From the NCBI RefSeq assembly GCF_964204645.1, contig NC_134025.1, forward strand, positions 20,242,001-20,306,000: a stretch of 64,000 nucleotides of DNA. Direction: 5' to 3'. The notes beneath the pieces are model-generated. The model searched no databases. It worked only from the letters and a program-made list of their open reading frames with translations, and was not told the origin of the DNA. This stretch comes from Tubulanus polymorphus (lineage: Eukaryota > Nemertea > Palaeonemertea > Tubulaniformes > Tubulanidae). Both the position numbers and the translations under genes were made by a program. Positions 1-9,454 of this stretch are shown here, piece after piece (within the stretch, counting starts at the first letter, position 1; each line of letters opens with the position of its first letter).

Positions 1-2180
1 AATGGGAGTACCTTAAATTCCAAAAGAGACGACTGTGTTATAAAAGCAGTCTTATCCCTACTGGCCTCGTCAACTTCAACTTGCCAGTAGCCACTCAGAA
101 AATCAAGTGAGCTAAAGAATGTAGGTGCCGCTTGACCAACCTGAGCCAAGAGATCATCGATTCTAGGCAGGGGAAAAGAGTCTGAACGGGTGACAGCATT
201 CAATCCCCGGTAGTCAACACAGAATCTCCACTTGACATCTCCGTCCGGGCTCTTCTTCCGAACGAGAACGACCGGGGCAGCCCATGGGCTAGTACTATGC
301 TGTACTATCCCCATGTCTAACATCTGTTTGACATGCGTGTCAATAACTTCTTGCATGGCCGGAGAGGCTCTATAAGGCCTTTTCCGAATTGGGGCCGCGT
401 CCCCTGTGTCAATGACGTGTTTGACTAAGTCAGTTTTACCAAGTTCGTCCGGTGTTCGTGCAAAAATGTCCCGATACGATCGTATTAGTTCAAGAAGTTC
501 CGCTTTCTGTGATACAGAAAGGTCCGAGTCTGACATATCTATTTCCGGTATCCCAATGTCAGCAGATGTCTGAGGGTAGTCCACATGTGTGACAGACACC
601 TCTGGAGGTCGGGTCAGCTGTCCCGAATTCCCTTCATTCTTCAGGGATTGGTCAAGTGACCACCCATCTGTCCATAAGTGGCCAAGACACATATCCTCAT
701 AGAGGGTGACATGTCGTGATGTGGGATTCATGACCCGAACCGGAATGCCTGATTGCGTAACGTCGACAACTGACCTTGCACTCATAAGATCATGTGCCCT
801 TAATTGATTTGCCGGCTCAAAGACTGCCACCGATGCTTGTGTCCTGTCAATCGAGTACTTTCCGTCTATGATGACCTCACATGAGGGGGGAATGACAGTC
901 ATTTGCGTAACCTTGACGGACGAAGACTTGCCCAAATTGACAGTATTGTTGAAGTAAATTGCATCGGCCCCTGGTAACAAAAGGGCCTTTCTTGCATAAT
1001 CAATAACTGCCTGGTTTTGTTCTAAGAAATCAGCTCCAAGAATTACATCGGACGTGATACCGTCTACCACGTACATAGAGTGCGTAATTTCCAAATTGCC
1101 TAACACAAAATCCACAGAAATAACTCCTCTCAGGTCAAATTTAGTTCCATCTACCCCACGGGCAGATTGGAATTGACCGACCTGCAAAGGGCCATTTGAT
1201 ATCTGAGGATGAGTCGTAAAATAATCGTTCGATAATACAGATATTTCGGCGCCCGTGTCGATCAAAATACTTAATGGTGTCCCCGAATGGCTACCTGTCA
1301 CTCGGTTAGCGACAGTTGCCATGATCGACGGGGAATAAACCTCTTGTTCAACAGGATTATTCTGACTAGAAAGAGACCATATGTCGTTGGTTGGCGTGTC
1401 ACCTAACGTCGTCGTAATAGGCGGAAGTTGTTCCTGACAGTGAATAGTAGGTTGAAACTCGGAGTTCGAATCTCCTATTCCAACATTGTCATTGGTTGGC
1501 ATAATTGGTTCAGACGTGGGGACAACCTGACCTCCGTCCCGTACGATGGACATTTCATTACCGAATAACCGACAACAATTTTCCGATGTTGACACCTGAT
1601 TCGATACATTCGATACGACAGTCTCCGTATCATGATGATCATTACGACATTCCGACCGTGAACTGTTATTACTTAAATCAACTGACACTAGGTCACATTG
1701 TACCGCTGATTCGGAAGTTACCGGGTACTTATACTGATCAAGAGTGCGTTCGTGACAATTCAATTGAGACTTCTTATCTCTAAAAAGGTCATCTTCTGCC
1801 GAATCCGTCGGACCATTAACCCCTCTAGGGTGTGACCTATCAACACTAATATTGTCACCCGAGCACGCCATATCCGCACGTACCTCCTGCAATTCAACCG
1901 GATCGCTAAATGTGACCCTCCTGTGTCTTTTTATAGGCTCTCTAGTAACCGACAACTGGGAATTATTCATCCAGCTGTCCTCAAAATTGGATCCCCGATC
2001 CATATAAAAATTTCCATCAAACGACAACTGGGTATTGTCCCTCCAGCTGTCCCCAAAGTTACGATCTTGAATGTCATAAACGTCATCGGCACCCCATGAA
2101 GGAGTGTGATAATCAATAAACTTATTTAAATGTATAGGTTCATTTTCATCTAAGTAATCTACATTACAGTTCCCCTCAGG
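1..2180 (-). CDS. Gypsy pro-pol polyprotein (protease and start of reverse transcriptase), partial
   Basis: The frame is open without a stop from 2180 to the window edge. The first third is low in recognisable motifs. A retroviral-type aspartic protease follows, with active-site DTGAEIS at about 1241-1264 and the second conserved block VILGADF near 1040. Next come a linker and the N-terminal half of reverse transcriptase: WAAPVVLVRKK, FCVDYRGLN (about 207-235) and SSLDFLSGYWQ (about 75-115). The YxDD catalytic box, RNase H and integrase would lie beyond position 1. The frame is the same as that of the short ORF 2181-2414 and is separated from it by a single TAA. The protein would be made as part of Gag-Pol and act in the capsid to mature Gag and copy the RNA. 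Confidence 0.85.
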
Positions 2181-2414
2181 TTAAAAATAAAGAGAAAATG
2201 AGTCAGCTAGCATGTTGCCCTGATCAAATGACATGTCGAATATATCATCCCTATCGTCCTCAAAATAATCATCAACATCATTAAAAATATAATCGTCGAT
2301 TACAGGACTGTCATCGTCATATCTATGATATGAATATGAGTCGTCCCACCAAAAATCACTCCTTATCGTCGAATCGGGCGAGGGCTCTGTTGACCATTCA
2401 TTGCGCGACCCCAC
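2181..2414 (-). CDS. Acidic gag-pol linker ORF, overlapping gag and ending in TAA before pol
   Basis: This 77-codon frame overlaps the 3' end of gag by 52 nt in another phase and lies in the same phase as pro-pol. It is rich in Asp and Tyr (a stretch resembling DDYIFNDVDDYFEDD). Its only barrier to pol is TAA at 2181-2183. The arrangement suggests that pol was reached by frameshifting in the gag overlap, with this stretch as the start of the Pol product. The TAA would then be an inactivating mutation or a readthrough codon. It could also be a chance open stretch. It has no recognisable domain. Confidence 0.4.
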   Translation of the reverse strand: MGSRNEWSTEPSPDSTIRSDFWWDDSYSYHRYDDDSPVIDDYIFNDVDDYFEDDRDDIFDMSFDQGNMLADSFSLYF

Positions 2415-3523
2415 CCTTGTCGGTCCATAGGATGAGGTCCCCGGTCGTTTCCCTGACTAAATGTTCGATTAGCCCCTTGGGAACCACGTCCAATATTCTG
2501 TGACCGAAACTGGCCCCTACCAAAGTTTTGGGGACGGTGATTATCACGCTGAAATGCGTCCCGGTTTGGCGAGACCCGCGACCTTTGTTGGTCGTAACGC
2601 CAAGTTGGACAATTCCTGGCGTAATGACCGGGGGCGTGACATTGGTAGCACACCACCTGCCCATCTTGCGACCGTTGTGATGGACGGTTCTCGCTATAAT
2701 AAGTACCCCTATCATCCCGCTGAGTTCGGGTAGACTTTTGTGTGTCCATGATTTGGCGGAACATGTCCCGTAGCTCCGTCATGACATCCCCTATCGCCTT
2801 ATTTGGTTCGGTCCCAATTTGCGATATCTTGGGAGACGACAGGGCCTTTCGTTGTTCGATATGTTCAGCCATTCTGGCTGCCTCCCATGCATCCCTAAAA
2901 GTCGTTGGACGTTGCGACAACAGATAGACTGAAATGTCAGGCCGAGAGTTATTGATCAATAACATCTTTTTCTGGTGGTCCGAGAACTTCAAACTTGAGG
3001 CCACCCGATCAATCTCCTCCGCAAACCTATCGACCGGTTGCGTTTCCCCCTGTCGCATTGTCGTCAAGGCCGACTCCTTGACCAAGGCCCACGAGGTAGG
3101 GCTAAATTGCGTGCAAAATGCATGCACAATATGCTCCCAGGGAGTGGTAATTTTTGTGCCGGTCGAATCGGTCGCCTGATCAATGCGGAGGTCATTGAAT
3201 AGAACTAGGGCTGGGCCAGCCAAAAACCAATACAACTGTTTCTTTTTGGCATTTTCGTCCCAGCCTCTCAGATCGGCCAAACGATTGAACCCTCTGAACC
3301 AATCAGAGACGCACTGACTGTCTCGTCCTGTAAATTTCGGGAGCATGGAGAAGTTCATAAACGCGGTGGCCGTGTCCACCTGTTCGCGTAAGCCCGAGAG
3401 GGCCTCTAAAACCGTGTCATTGCTAATTGGGGGGTGACCCTGTGGGTTCCCTCCTGTAGAGGTTTGCCCCTGCAAGCCACCCGCATCGTCCGACCCGTAT
3501 GTTGTCCCGCTTCTAGTTGCCAT
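2363..3523 (-). CDS. Gypsy Gag polyprotein
   Basis: A 386-codon ORF from ATG at 3523. The middle has the retrotransposon capsid look: FMNFSMLPKFTGRDSQCVSDWFRGFNRLA, then a helical segment with W and F spacing typical of Gypsy capsids. One zinc knuckle, CYQCHAPGHYARNC (CX2CX4HX4C), lies near residues 290-305, followed by an Arg/Gln/Gly-rich basic tail. This is what Gag of Ty3/Gypsy elements looks like: capsid assembly plus RNA binding. There are no internal stops. It ends inside the 52-nt overlap with the next frame, which fits a programmed frameshift into Pol. Confidence 0.85.
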   Translation of the reverse strand: MATRSGTTYGSDDAGGLQGQTSTGGNPQGHPPISNDTVLEALSGLREQVDTATAFMNFSMLPKFTGRDSQCVSDWFRGFNRLADLRGWDENAKKKQLYWFLAGPALVLFNDLRIDQATDSTGTKITTPWEHIVHAFCTQFSPTSWALVKESALTTMRQGETQPVDRFAEEIDRVASSLKFSDHQKKMLLINNSRPDISVYLLSQRPTTFRDAWEAARMAEHIEQRKALSSPKISQIGTEPNKAIGDVMTELRDMFRQIMDTQKSTRTQRDDRGTYYSENRPSQRSQDGQVVCYQCHAPGHYARNCPTWRYDQQRSRVSPNRDAFQRDNHRPQNFGRGQFRSQNIGRGSQGANRTFSQGNDRGPHPMDRQGWGRAMNGQQSPRPIRR

Positions 3524-3581
3524 TTTCTAAACCAGAGTAATCAAATTATTATTATTCCTACGATGATGCTACTTTTAAATT

Positions 3582-4379
3582 CTAAACCTGATCCTGGCGA
3601 TCAGCCCAACAAAGTAGGTTATCCCAAGTACGGGCAACCTCCTCCACCGTAATCTCTTCCCTTAAAAATGACGAAAGAATGTCATCAATCTCCTCAAAAA
3701 TCCACGAAGTGCTAGGGCCAAGGGCAGACCGACTTTCCGAAAATCGGCCTATACCCCCGCTGGGTGACAGATCCAACGATTGGTCACCCGCAGACGCACC
3801 TAAGGACAGGTCTACTGGAAAACTTTGGACAGGTGCGCCCAAATGTCCGCCCAACAGTTGGCCCGCTACAGGCGTAACAATTGCTAATGGTCTGTTTAAA
3901 GATCGAGTTGCAGACAGGTCTGCCGGTTGCTCTGAATCGAACTGATCAATCCCTATAGGTGAACCAGGCGGCACCGAACAACAGCATGAAAAGCTTGAGT
4001 CGCTGGAACCGGTTGATCCAGCTGATGACGGCGGCCGTGTGAAAGGTTCACCAGTCCGTATCGAGCTATTTCGGTTCGAATCCGTACCCGAAGGACTTAG
4101 GGGCGGAGAAGGGGTCACTGAAGACGAGCAAGTACAATTTACCTGGTCCTGAAAAACCGCTAACGTTGGGCACTCACAATACAAACAACTATCCAAAAAG
4201 TCAAAGTCTGAAGACTGAGAAGTTGGAGTCCCAGCACTGGTCCCAGGGGAAGTAGTTATGATGGTAGGTGTCGCGGGTGCTATACTCACAGTAGTGAGCC
4301 ACCTTTTTCGGGGTAGTGTACTCCAATAACCAGTGCTACGACGTTTGTTTGTGCACCTTACCGTAATCGACCCCGACAT
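3582..4379 (-). CDS. Ser/Pro-rich hypothetical ORF upstream of gag
   Basis: A 265-codon ORF with ATG at 4379. The first 180 residues are rich in Ser, Thr, Pro and Gly and include two Cys clusters (CLYCECPTLAVF and FSCCCSVPPG). The last 45 residues change to an acidic, helix-forming segment (IFEEIDDILSSFLREEITVEEVARTWDNL). I recognise no family. It lies 58 nt upstream of gag on the same strand, inside the LTR element. It may be a lineage-specific extra ORF or an N-terminal extension lost from gag. Length and lack of stops support coding, but composition bias makes a chance ORF possible. Confidence 0.45.
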   Translation of the reverse strand: MSGSITVRCTNKRRSTGYWSTLPRKRWLTTVSIAPATPTIITTSPGTSAGTPTSQSSDFDFLDSCLYCECPTLAVFQDQVNCTCSSSVTPSPPLSPSGTDSNRNSSIRTGEPFTRPPSSAGSTGSSDSSFSCCCSVPPGSPIGIDQFDSEQPADLSATRSLNRPLAIVTPVAGQLLGGHLGAPVQSFPVDLSLGASAGDQSLDLSPSGGIGRFSESRSALGPSTSWIFEEIDDILSSFLREEITVEEVARTWDNLLCWADRQDQV

Positions 4380-4471
4380 TAACGTACTAACTTACAAATA
4401 ATAATCACCAAAAAGAAAATTATACAATTCGAGTTTAATTGCTTATTATAATTTCAATAACTAACCCCAAT

Positions 4472-4912
4472 TTAATCAAAGTAGCTGTATACTCGCGACT
4501 TATCAGCCAACAATACGTTATGGTCAGGGATAGCACATAAACTGAAATCCCCCTGATCCCAGGTAGACGTATAAGTATTAAGCCCGCTGGGTGGAGGGTT
4601 CGAATCCCTCAGAGTCTGTCCGACCGCTCCGTCGTTATTGGTACCCTTTGTGCTGAGTGGGTTTGAATCCAACAGTGGCTGTTTAACAGCTCTGTCGTTG
4701 GTAATACCCTTGATGCTAAGTGGGTTCGAATCCCACAGTGGCTGTTCAGCAGCTCTGTTGTTAGTGGTCCCCTTGGTGCTAAGTGGGTTCGAATCCCACA
4801 GTGGCTCCCTTAAATGAGCTGGTACCTCCCAACTAGACTTGGGGACTGGGGCAAGCGTGTGCGTCTTGGACACCGTCGCCCCACAGTAACCACGCCTCAA
4901 CCCAGCTGACAT
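4472..4912 (-). CDS. Repeat-bearing ORF with DSNP motifs encoded by T-arm-like hairpins
   Basis: A 146-codon ORF with four repeats of about 21-25 residues, each centred on L(W/R/L)DSNP followed by LSTKG(T/I) or similar. Every DSNP motif is encoded by a DNA segment that on the plus strand reads as a tRNA T-arm (GGTTCGAATCC within a 5-bp stem). N- and C-terminal parts show no domain. The same motif in the same phase occurs in the next ORF upstream (5007-5663), so both probably arose by duplication of one unit. Whether the protein is used is unknown. The nucleic-acid hairpin may be what is conserved. Confidence 0.4.
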   Translation of the reverse strand: MSAGLRRGYCGATVSKTHTLAPVPKSSWEVPAHLREPLWDSNPLSTKGTTNNRAAEQPLWDSNPLSIKGITNDRAVKQPLLDSNPLSTKGTNNDGAVGQTLRDSNPPPSGLNTYTSTWDQGDFSLCAIPDHNVLLADKSRVYSYFD

Positions 4913-5551
4913 GTATCAATCACAAACAACACCAAATATTTTTCACAAATAACAATCAGGCAATCATAAAGTTAACAATTGACTGGTACTATAAGACCCC
5001 CTTAGTCTATGCTGGACAAAGGAAATAGCCGTCAGCGTCTTTATCACCAAAGAACAACTCGGCCGGGTTTGCAAAATCACGAAAAAAATGTGCCCAAAAT
5101 GGGTCGAATTTCTCGGGCACTTTCACTGGCTTTACCCTTTGCCGGCGTTCGAGAGGGTTTGAATCCCTCGAGGTGATCGAAGCTTCGCGCTGAGTGTCGG
5201 TCGGGTTAGAATCCCGTAAAGGCTCAGCAGATACGGCCAAAGTCAGCAGTGGGTTCGAATCCCACAACGGCTCCCGATACTCTTCCGGGATTTCAAATGG
5301 CTGTGCACCTCTGGGGTTCGAATCCCGCAGTGTCTCAACAGGGTCGACCGGAGTTGGCAGTGGGTTCGAATCCCACAATGGTTCCCGAAACTCGACCGGA
5401 ATTTCAAATGGCTGTGCACCTCTGGGGTTCGAATCCCGCAGTGTCTCAACAGGGTCGACCGGAGTTGGCAGTGGGTTCAAATCCCACAATGGTTCCCGAA
5501 ACTCGACCGGAATTTCAAACGGTTTGGTATTAGGTGGGTTCGACCCCCACA
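4594..5551 (+). repeat. Array of 12 tRNA T-arm / Pol III B-box-like hairpins
   Basis: Twelve copies of GGTTCGAATCC or one- to two-base variants sit at 4597, 4659, 4723, 4786, 5156, 5204, 5252, 5315, 5363, 5426, 5474 and 5537. Most are enclosed by a 5-bp stem with a 7-nt loop, exactly T-arm geometry. Stem bases change together in several copies (GTGGG/CCCAC, GAGGG/CCCTC, CGGG/CCCG). The core fits the B-box consensus GGTTCGANTCC bound by TFIIIC. I see no matching A boxes or acceptor stems, so these are not tRNA genes. The B-box sense strand is opposite to the retroelement, so its RNA is antisense to tRNA T-arms. Confidence 0.8.
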
Positions 5552-5663
5552 ATTTCTTTTTGTATGTTGAGTTGGTTGTAGTGCGGCGCTTCTTAGAGAA
5601 TGCGTTCCTCGCACCACAGTGGGAGCATACGAAGATATGTACCATTTGAACAAAACTAAACAA
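5007..5663 (-). CDS. First ORF after the primer site, with 37-residue DSNP repeats
   Basis: A 218-codon ORF whose ATG at 5663 is 40 nt downstream of the primer-binding site, so it is the first ORF of the retroelement RNA. Near the N-terminus is CSHCGARNAFSKKRR (a CxxC pair and a basic patch). The centre has two near-identical 37-residue (111-bp) repeats, each carrying REPLWDSNP and ETLRDSNP, plus diverged copies. The C-terminus (about 45 residues, aromatic and acidic) is unique. Eight T-arm-like hairpins fall within it. No known domain. Position and repeat expansion suggest a leader protein, or a leader RNA structure that happens to be open. Confidence 0.4.
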   Translation of the reverse strand: MFSFVQMVHIFVCSHCGARNAFSKKRRTTTNSTYKKKLWGSNPPNTKPFEIPVEFREPLWDLNPLPTPVDPVETLRDSNPRGAQPFEIPVEFREPLWDSNPLPTPVDPVETLRDSNPRGAQPFEIPEEYREPLWDSNPLLTLAVSAEPLRDSNPTDTQREASITSRDSNPLERRQRVKPVKVPEKFDPFWAHFFRDFANPAELFFGDKDADGYFLCPA

Positions 5664-5703
5664 TTAATGTAAAAAGTTTATCGTAAACCGAAGATTATTG
5701 ATA

Positions 5704-5721
5704 TCCCGGGTTTCGGCACCA
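5704..5721 (-). other. Primer-binding site complementary to tRNA-Phe
   Basis: The plus strand reads TCCCGGGTTTCGGCACCA, which equals the 3' end of animal tRNA-Phe including CCA. On the minus strand this is an 18-nt site beginning TGG, one base after the inferred LTR end. It defines where minus-strand cDNA synthesis starts and so fixes the inner LTR boundary at 5723. Confidence 0.9.
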
Positions 5722-5870
5722 ATGATACACCGGTCACAATCCTCTCCTTAATCGTTGAATATAAAAACGTAAAGATCGGTCCCTGGCGAGAGAACGTGTC
5801 CGTGCACAAACCCAAATAATCAAACTAAAATGCCGAAATTCTGATTGAATATAATAATAATAATATAGAT

Positions 5871-5876
5871 TTTATT
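5871..5876 (-). terminator. LTR poly(A) signal AATAAA
   Basis: The minus strand reads GGTAAATAAAATC about 170 nt downstream of the TATA box. It is correctly placed to polyadenylate the 3' LTR transcript. Confidence 0.5.
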
Positions 5877-6045
5877 TACCTTGATGATAGTAATAACTCC
5901 AGATAGTACACAGTCCAATTCCTAACTCCAAATTCCTATTGTACACTACTGTTGGTAACCCGTCTTAACTCTGGTATTTCCACCCAAACCTCAAGTATCT
6001 CTAACGAGCGTCCCTGGTAAGTCTGCTTTCTCAAGACTGCGGGCC

Positions 6046-6054
6046 TTTTTTATA
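6046..6054 (-). promoter_or_regulatory. LTR TATA box
   Basis: The minus strand reads CTATAAAAAAGGCCCGC, a strong TATA element with a GC-rich downstream flank. Transcription would start about 30 nt downstream, near 6020, which leaves the poly(A) signal inside the R region. Confidence 0.6.
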
Positions 6055-6229
6055 GAAAAGATCGACATTCCTAGAATGCCGACTCTCCCGTTCGACTTTT
6101 GGCAAGGAGCAGCAACCTAGCTGTCATGACGGTTTTGGACATGTAGAATTAGCCTTAATGATTCGCTAATCTAAAATTATTTGAGAAACTGATTTGCCAA
6201 AGTAACTTTTCTTTCCAACCCTCCTGTCA

Positions 6230-8130
6230 TAACGCGCTTTGATTTACTCACTCCCTACTCATCATCGTTGAGAGAGCAGCTATTCTCTACGAGTTACCAA
6301 CAGACATGTACACCAACAGAAACCTTAGAGAGCTAGTATTGATATTTGCCACAATTAAACTTCCATAAAACTTAAGCGATTATAAAGGTCTTGTCCTTAA
6401 TTAACATCCAGGATACTTAATTTAGATATATTTTCAAAACTTAGTTTTCACCTAGATTATGGAACAAACTCATCGTTTCTTTTTCCAATCAACAATAGTA
6501 AACTTTTGATTCAGAAATACAATGTAATTAATTATCAAATCTAAAATCATTCTATACTTATTATACCAATTTTCATTTATAATTTAACTAACTCTATAAT
6601 ACTACAGGATAAAGCAAAACAACCATGTCTCCCTATACTTCCGGTTCTTCCTTTTATAGAAAGTAGTCGGGAGTATCAAGAAGTAACAGCGAGATCCCTG
6701 CACAAACCACACTATCAAAGCACCTCATCGTTCCGACCCAACCAATTACGTCTATCCTTAAGTTTTTTAAAAATAATTCTGAATGTTTGCCAGATATCGA
6801 CGCACAAGAACCGAGGAAGAATTATTTTTACCCCTGGCTGATTTATTGTCAGCGCTGGTAGATCAAAGCATCAAACAACAACTTGCACACATCGTTTGCT
6901 GTCTGATACCCATAAAGAAACCACCAACGTAAACAAAAACCATCATTACAGACATTCTTTAGTTACTACGGAATCTTGCTGCGGATCATCATGGACAGCT
7001 ATTGGTGAAAATATTTAAGTCTTTGTCAATTACGTGGGAAAGATCGAAATTTTCATCTGCTGAAATGATTTCCAGTCTTGTCATGAAATTTGTATTGCCT
7101 AAACACATAATCGGACAGATGAGGTTCGGCGGACAGATAAACGATGGTAGTGTTATGACGAAGTATGACTACGTGAAATGACAGGAGTAAATGCACACAC
7201 ATAATAAACTATATACTTATGGGTAATCGCCAACTTGTATATGGCTGTTATTGTGAGTGTGTTTTCAAAATGCGGGAAAATATATAATGATTTACTAGTT
7301 AATACTACAATGATGTCCAATGGAGTGAAACCTTTTCATGCCACCAGAGTGAAATACTCAATACCTTAATACGAGATAGGCTCAATGAGGAATACTCACT
7401 ACTCAGAGTAAATAAATAATCTTGCATGGCATGTGTCCAACCAAAGATTTGTTTACAAGTCATCCAGGAAGAAAGACACTAAATATTTGGATGGATATAT
7501 GAAAGCTGTGGGTACTGGAGTGTGTAATGGGTAGTGTAGTGTGATCTGTGTGCATTTGTGGCCAGCACACAGATCACATTGTTCAATGGGGTTTGGTCCA
7601 GGACTCGCGAGATTTTCAACAACACGGAAGTAACGTGTAATAAATGATGACTTGAATTGCATGACTACCTACCACCCCTCATTATTGTTGTAAAAGTAAA
7701 CGTTCCGCACTGACTAAAAATTAGTAATAATGATTAATAATATTTTAGAAATGGCCAGAAATTTTAACTTAGGTTCTATCTCATTTTTATTTTACAATTG
7801 CTATTGGTATAAATTTTTTTTAAACGGCCGTTAAGGCTTCATGTTTCGTCTGCAATTCACTGCAAATAGTTACGCAACTACGCACGTTTCAGTGTTTTTG
7901 GCAGCTGTACACTCAATCGGCACCGTTCGTGACTAGCTTCACTGCGGAATTATCATTAATTAACATCGCCATATCACATCATCAACTTATATTGTGCCAT
8001 AAAACCCTAACAGCCGAAATAATTGAAATGCACACACGATTTCTATCATTGAAAATTGAGAGAGTGGCCGTGTTTGTGTTCTGCTGCTTCGCGTAAATCC
8101 CGCGCGGTGGCGCAACCGCGCGGAGTGGGG
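6230..8130. other. Unassigned AT-rich sequence between the LTR element and LINE-A
   Basis: I see no supportable gene. Short open frames (for example 7453-7662 minus) lack any recognisable motif and overlap a hairpin. The last 300 bases become GC-rich (CCGCGCGGTGGCGCAACCGCGCGG near 8100) and probably belong to the 5' part of LINE-A. Confidence 0.5.
7540..7578. repeat. Perfect 14-bp inverted repeat
   Basis: TGTGATCTGTGTGC at 7540-7553 pairs with its complement at 7565-7578 across an 11-nt loop. It may be the end of a small foldback element or an RNA hairpin. No terminator-like T run follows it. Confidence 0.7.
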
Positions 8131-8372
8131 GCAGAAAAAACCGCGCCCAATTGTTGCAAAATTCGAGTTCTTCAAAGATCGTGAACTGGTACGTTCAGTT
8201 GCGAAAAATCTCGCGGGCTCGTCTTTAGGTGCCTGAGGAATGGGCGGCGAGACGACGCGAAAAGCTACCCGAGCTGAGAGCCGCGAAAGCGAACGGAAAA
8301 CAAGCTTTCTTTGTACGGGACAAACTCGTTATCCGCGAAAACCGTGACCGCGTACCGATGGACAGCCACTAG
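8131..8372 (+). pseudogene. LINE-A ORF1 C-terminal remnant
   Basis: One frame reads PRPIVAKFEFFKDRELVRSVA, the RNA-binding pattern common to LINE ORF1 proteins. After an apparent frameshift near 8230, another frame reads EWAARRREKLPELRAAKANGK, AFFVRDKLVI and then TAG at 8370-8372. Arg/Lys-rich helix plus a final strand motif (FFVRDKLVI) is typical of the ORF1 C-terminus, which coats LINE RNA. The upstream coiled-coil region was not recovered. Confidence 0.65.
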
Positions 8373-8439
8373 GAACCAGCGGAGGGACTTTGCGTACAAT
8401 TCGTAGACCGGACTGTCCTTGTATCTCGAAGTTGTTGTT

Positions 8440-9454
8440 ATGTTATAGAATTTGTAAATAGTGTAAATTTATGTGACAGTTATCCAAATGTAAATAGAGA
8501 TATCGTTGGCTCGCATGTATTTTCTCATACGGTAGATACATACCCTGATATAAATAGTAACAATCATGTACCTAATGTAACTCCTAACAATTTCATTTCT
8601 GATGTAAATAAGCGAAATGTTAACACTTCTGATTTAAATAAGCAAAATGTAACTAGTACAGCAAACGCAGCAAACATAAGTGAAATTCCTTGTATCAAAT
8701 CATCATTAAAGTTTTCTACGCTGAATGTATGTGGCCTTATAGCTAAACTCGATATCCCAGAATTCTGTGAATTTATTAGCAATAATGACATCACATGTCT
8801 AACTGAAACTCACTTAGATGATTTAGACGGTAATTTAGGTTGTAGCTTGCCCGCCTCCCATATGGCGCACTTTTAAAATAGGAAAAAGTTTTCAAAAAAA
8901 GGATCAGGTGGCGTCGGTATCATATATAGGAAGTTCATGAAAAATAAAATAAAACCAATTTCGACTGACTCTCAGTTTGTATCTTGGTATTTATTAGATA
9001 AAGATTTATTTAATCGCGACAAACATGTACTTTTAGGTGTAATTTATATTCCTTCAGAAAATAGTCATTATTATTCAGAAATAGCTATCAGAGAAATTGA
9101 AATAGAGTTATTGCAATTGAAAGTTGAGTATGATTTCAATGTGTTAATTTCTGGTGACTTTAATGCTCACACCGCTTGTATGCCAGACTTTTTGGAACCT
9201 GATAATCAGATAATTCAAGATGATAACTTAGACCCTATTGTTGACTCATTGATTAATTTAGGCGTTCCCACTACTAGAAATAATCAGGACAAAAGAAAGA
9301 ATAATACAGGCTATCAACTAATAGATTTGTGTAAGAACCATTCACTAATTATCCTCAATGGCAGATGTGGCAATGATCAGACAGGTAATTATACTTTTAG
9401 GAACACTAGTGTCATCGATTATTTTGTGTGTGATTTAGAACTGTTTGGTTATGT
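8440..9454 (+). pseudogene. LINE-A ORF2, AP-endonuclease portion
   Basis: The frame is open from about 8440 except for TAA at 8874-8876. APE-type endonuclease motifs appear in order: FSTLNVCGL (8713 on), CLTETH, GGVGIIYR, GVIYIPSENS, and ISGDFNAHT near 9150. The last motif, equivalent to SDH, lies just past the 3.1-kb insertion as SDGHNPI (12612 on). This domain nicks the target DNA. The stop codon, the Asp-Gly replacement in SDH, and the interruption at 9455 show that it is dead. Confidence 0.8.

Larger units (their letters stand above)
1..6229 (-). mobile_element. Ty3/Gypsy-type LTR retrotransposon, truncated at the window edge
   Basis: Read on the minus strand, the order is LTR, tRNA-Phe primer-binding site, three extra ORFs, gag with a CCHC knuckle, then aspartic protease and reverse transcriptase running off position 1. 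Protease before RT and the RT block FCVDYRGLN fit Ty3/Gypsy. RNase H, integrase and the 3' LTR lie outside the window, so LTR identity and age cannot be judged. The long region between LTR and gag (about 2.2 kb) is unusual. The distal LTR boundary near 6229 is inferred from a TG...CA end and is not proven. Confidence 0.88.
5723..6229 (-). repeat. 5' LTR of the Gypsy element (outer boundary inferred)
   Basis: The inner end (TG on the plus strand at 5723, ...TATCA on the minus strand) abuts the primer site. A TATA box (6048-6054) and a downstream AATAAA (5871-5876) give a normal U3-R-U5 layout. The outer end is placed at 6229, where the minus strand begins TGACAGGAGGG. This is the best TG start at a plausible length of about 507 bp, but it could be elsewhere because the other LTR is not in the window. 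Confidence 0.6.

Noticed and set aside
4594-5551. Cluster of tRNA genes
   Set aside because: Only T-arm/B-box hairpins are present; no A box, anticodon arm or acceptor stem pairs were found.
5194-5649. Plus-strand ORFs with GFESHNGS and GSNP repeats
   Set aside because: They are the other strand/frames of the DSNP repeat ORF and of the T-arm array. The minus strand is the strand of the retroelement.
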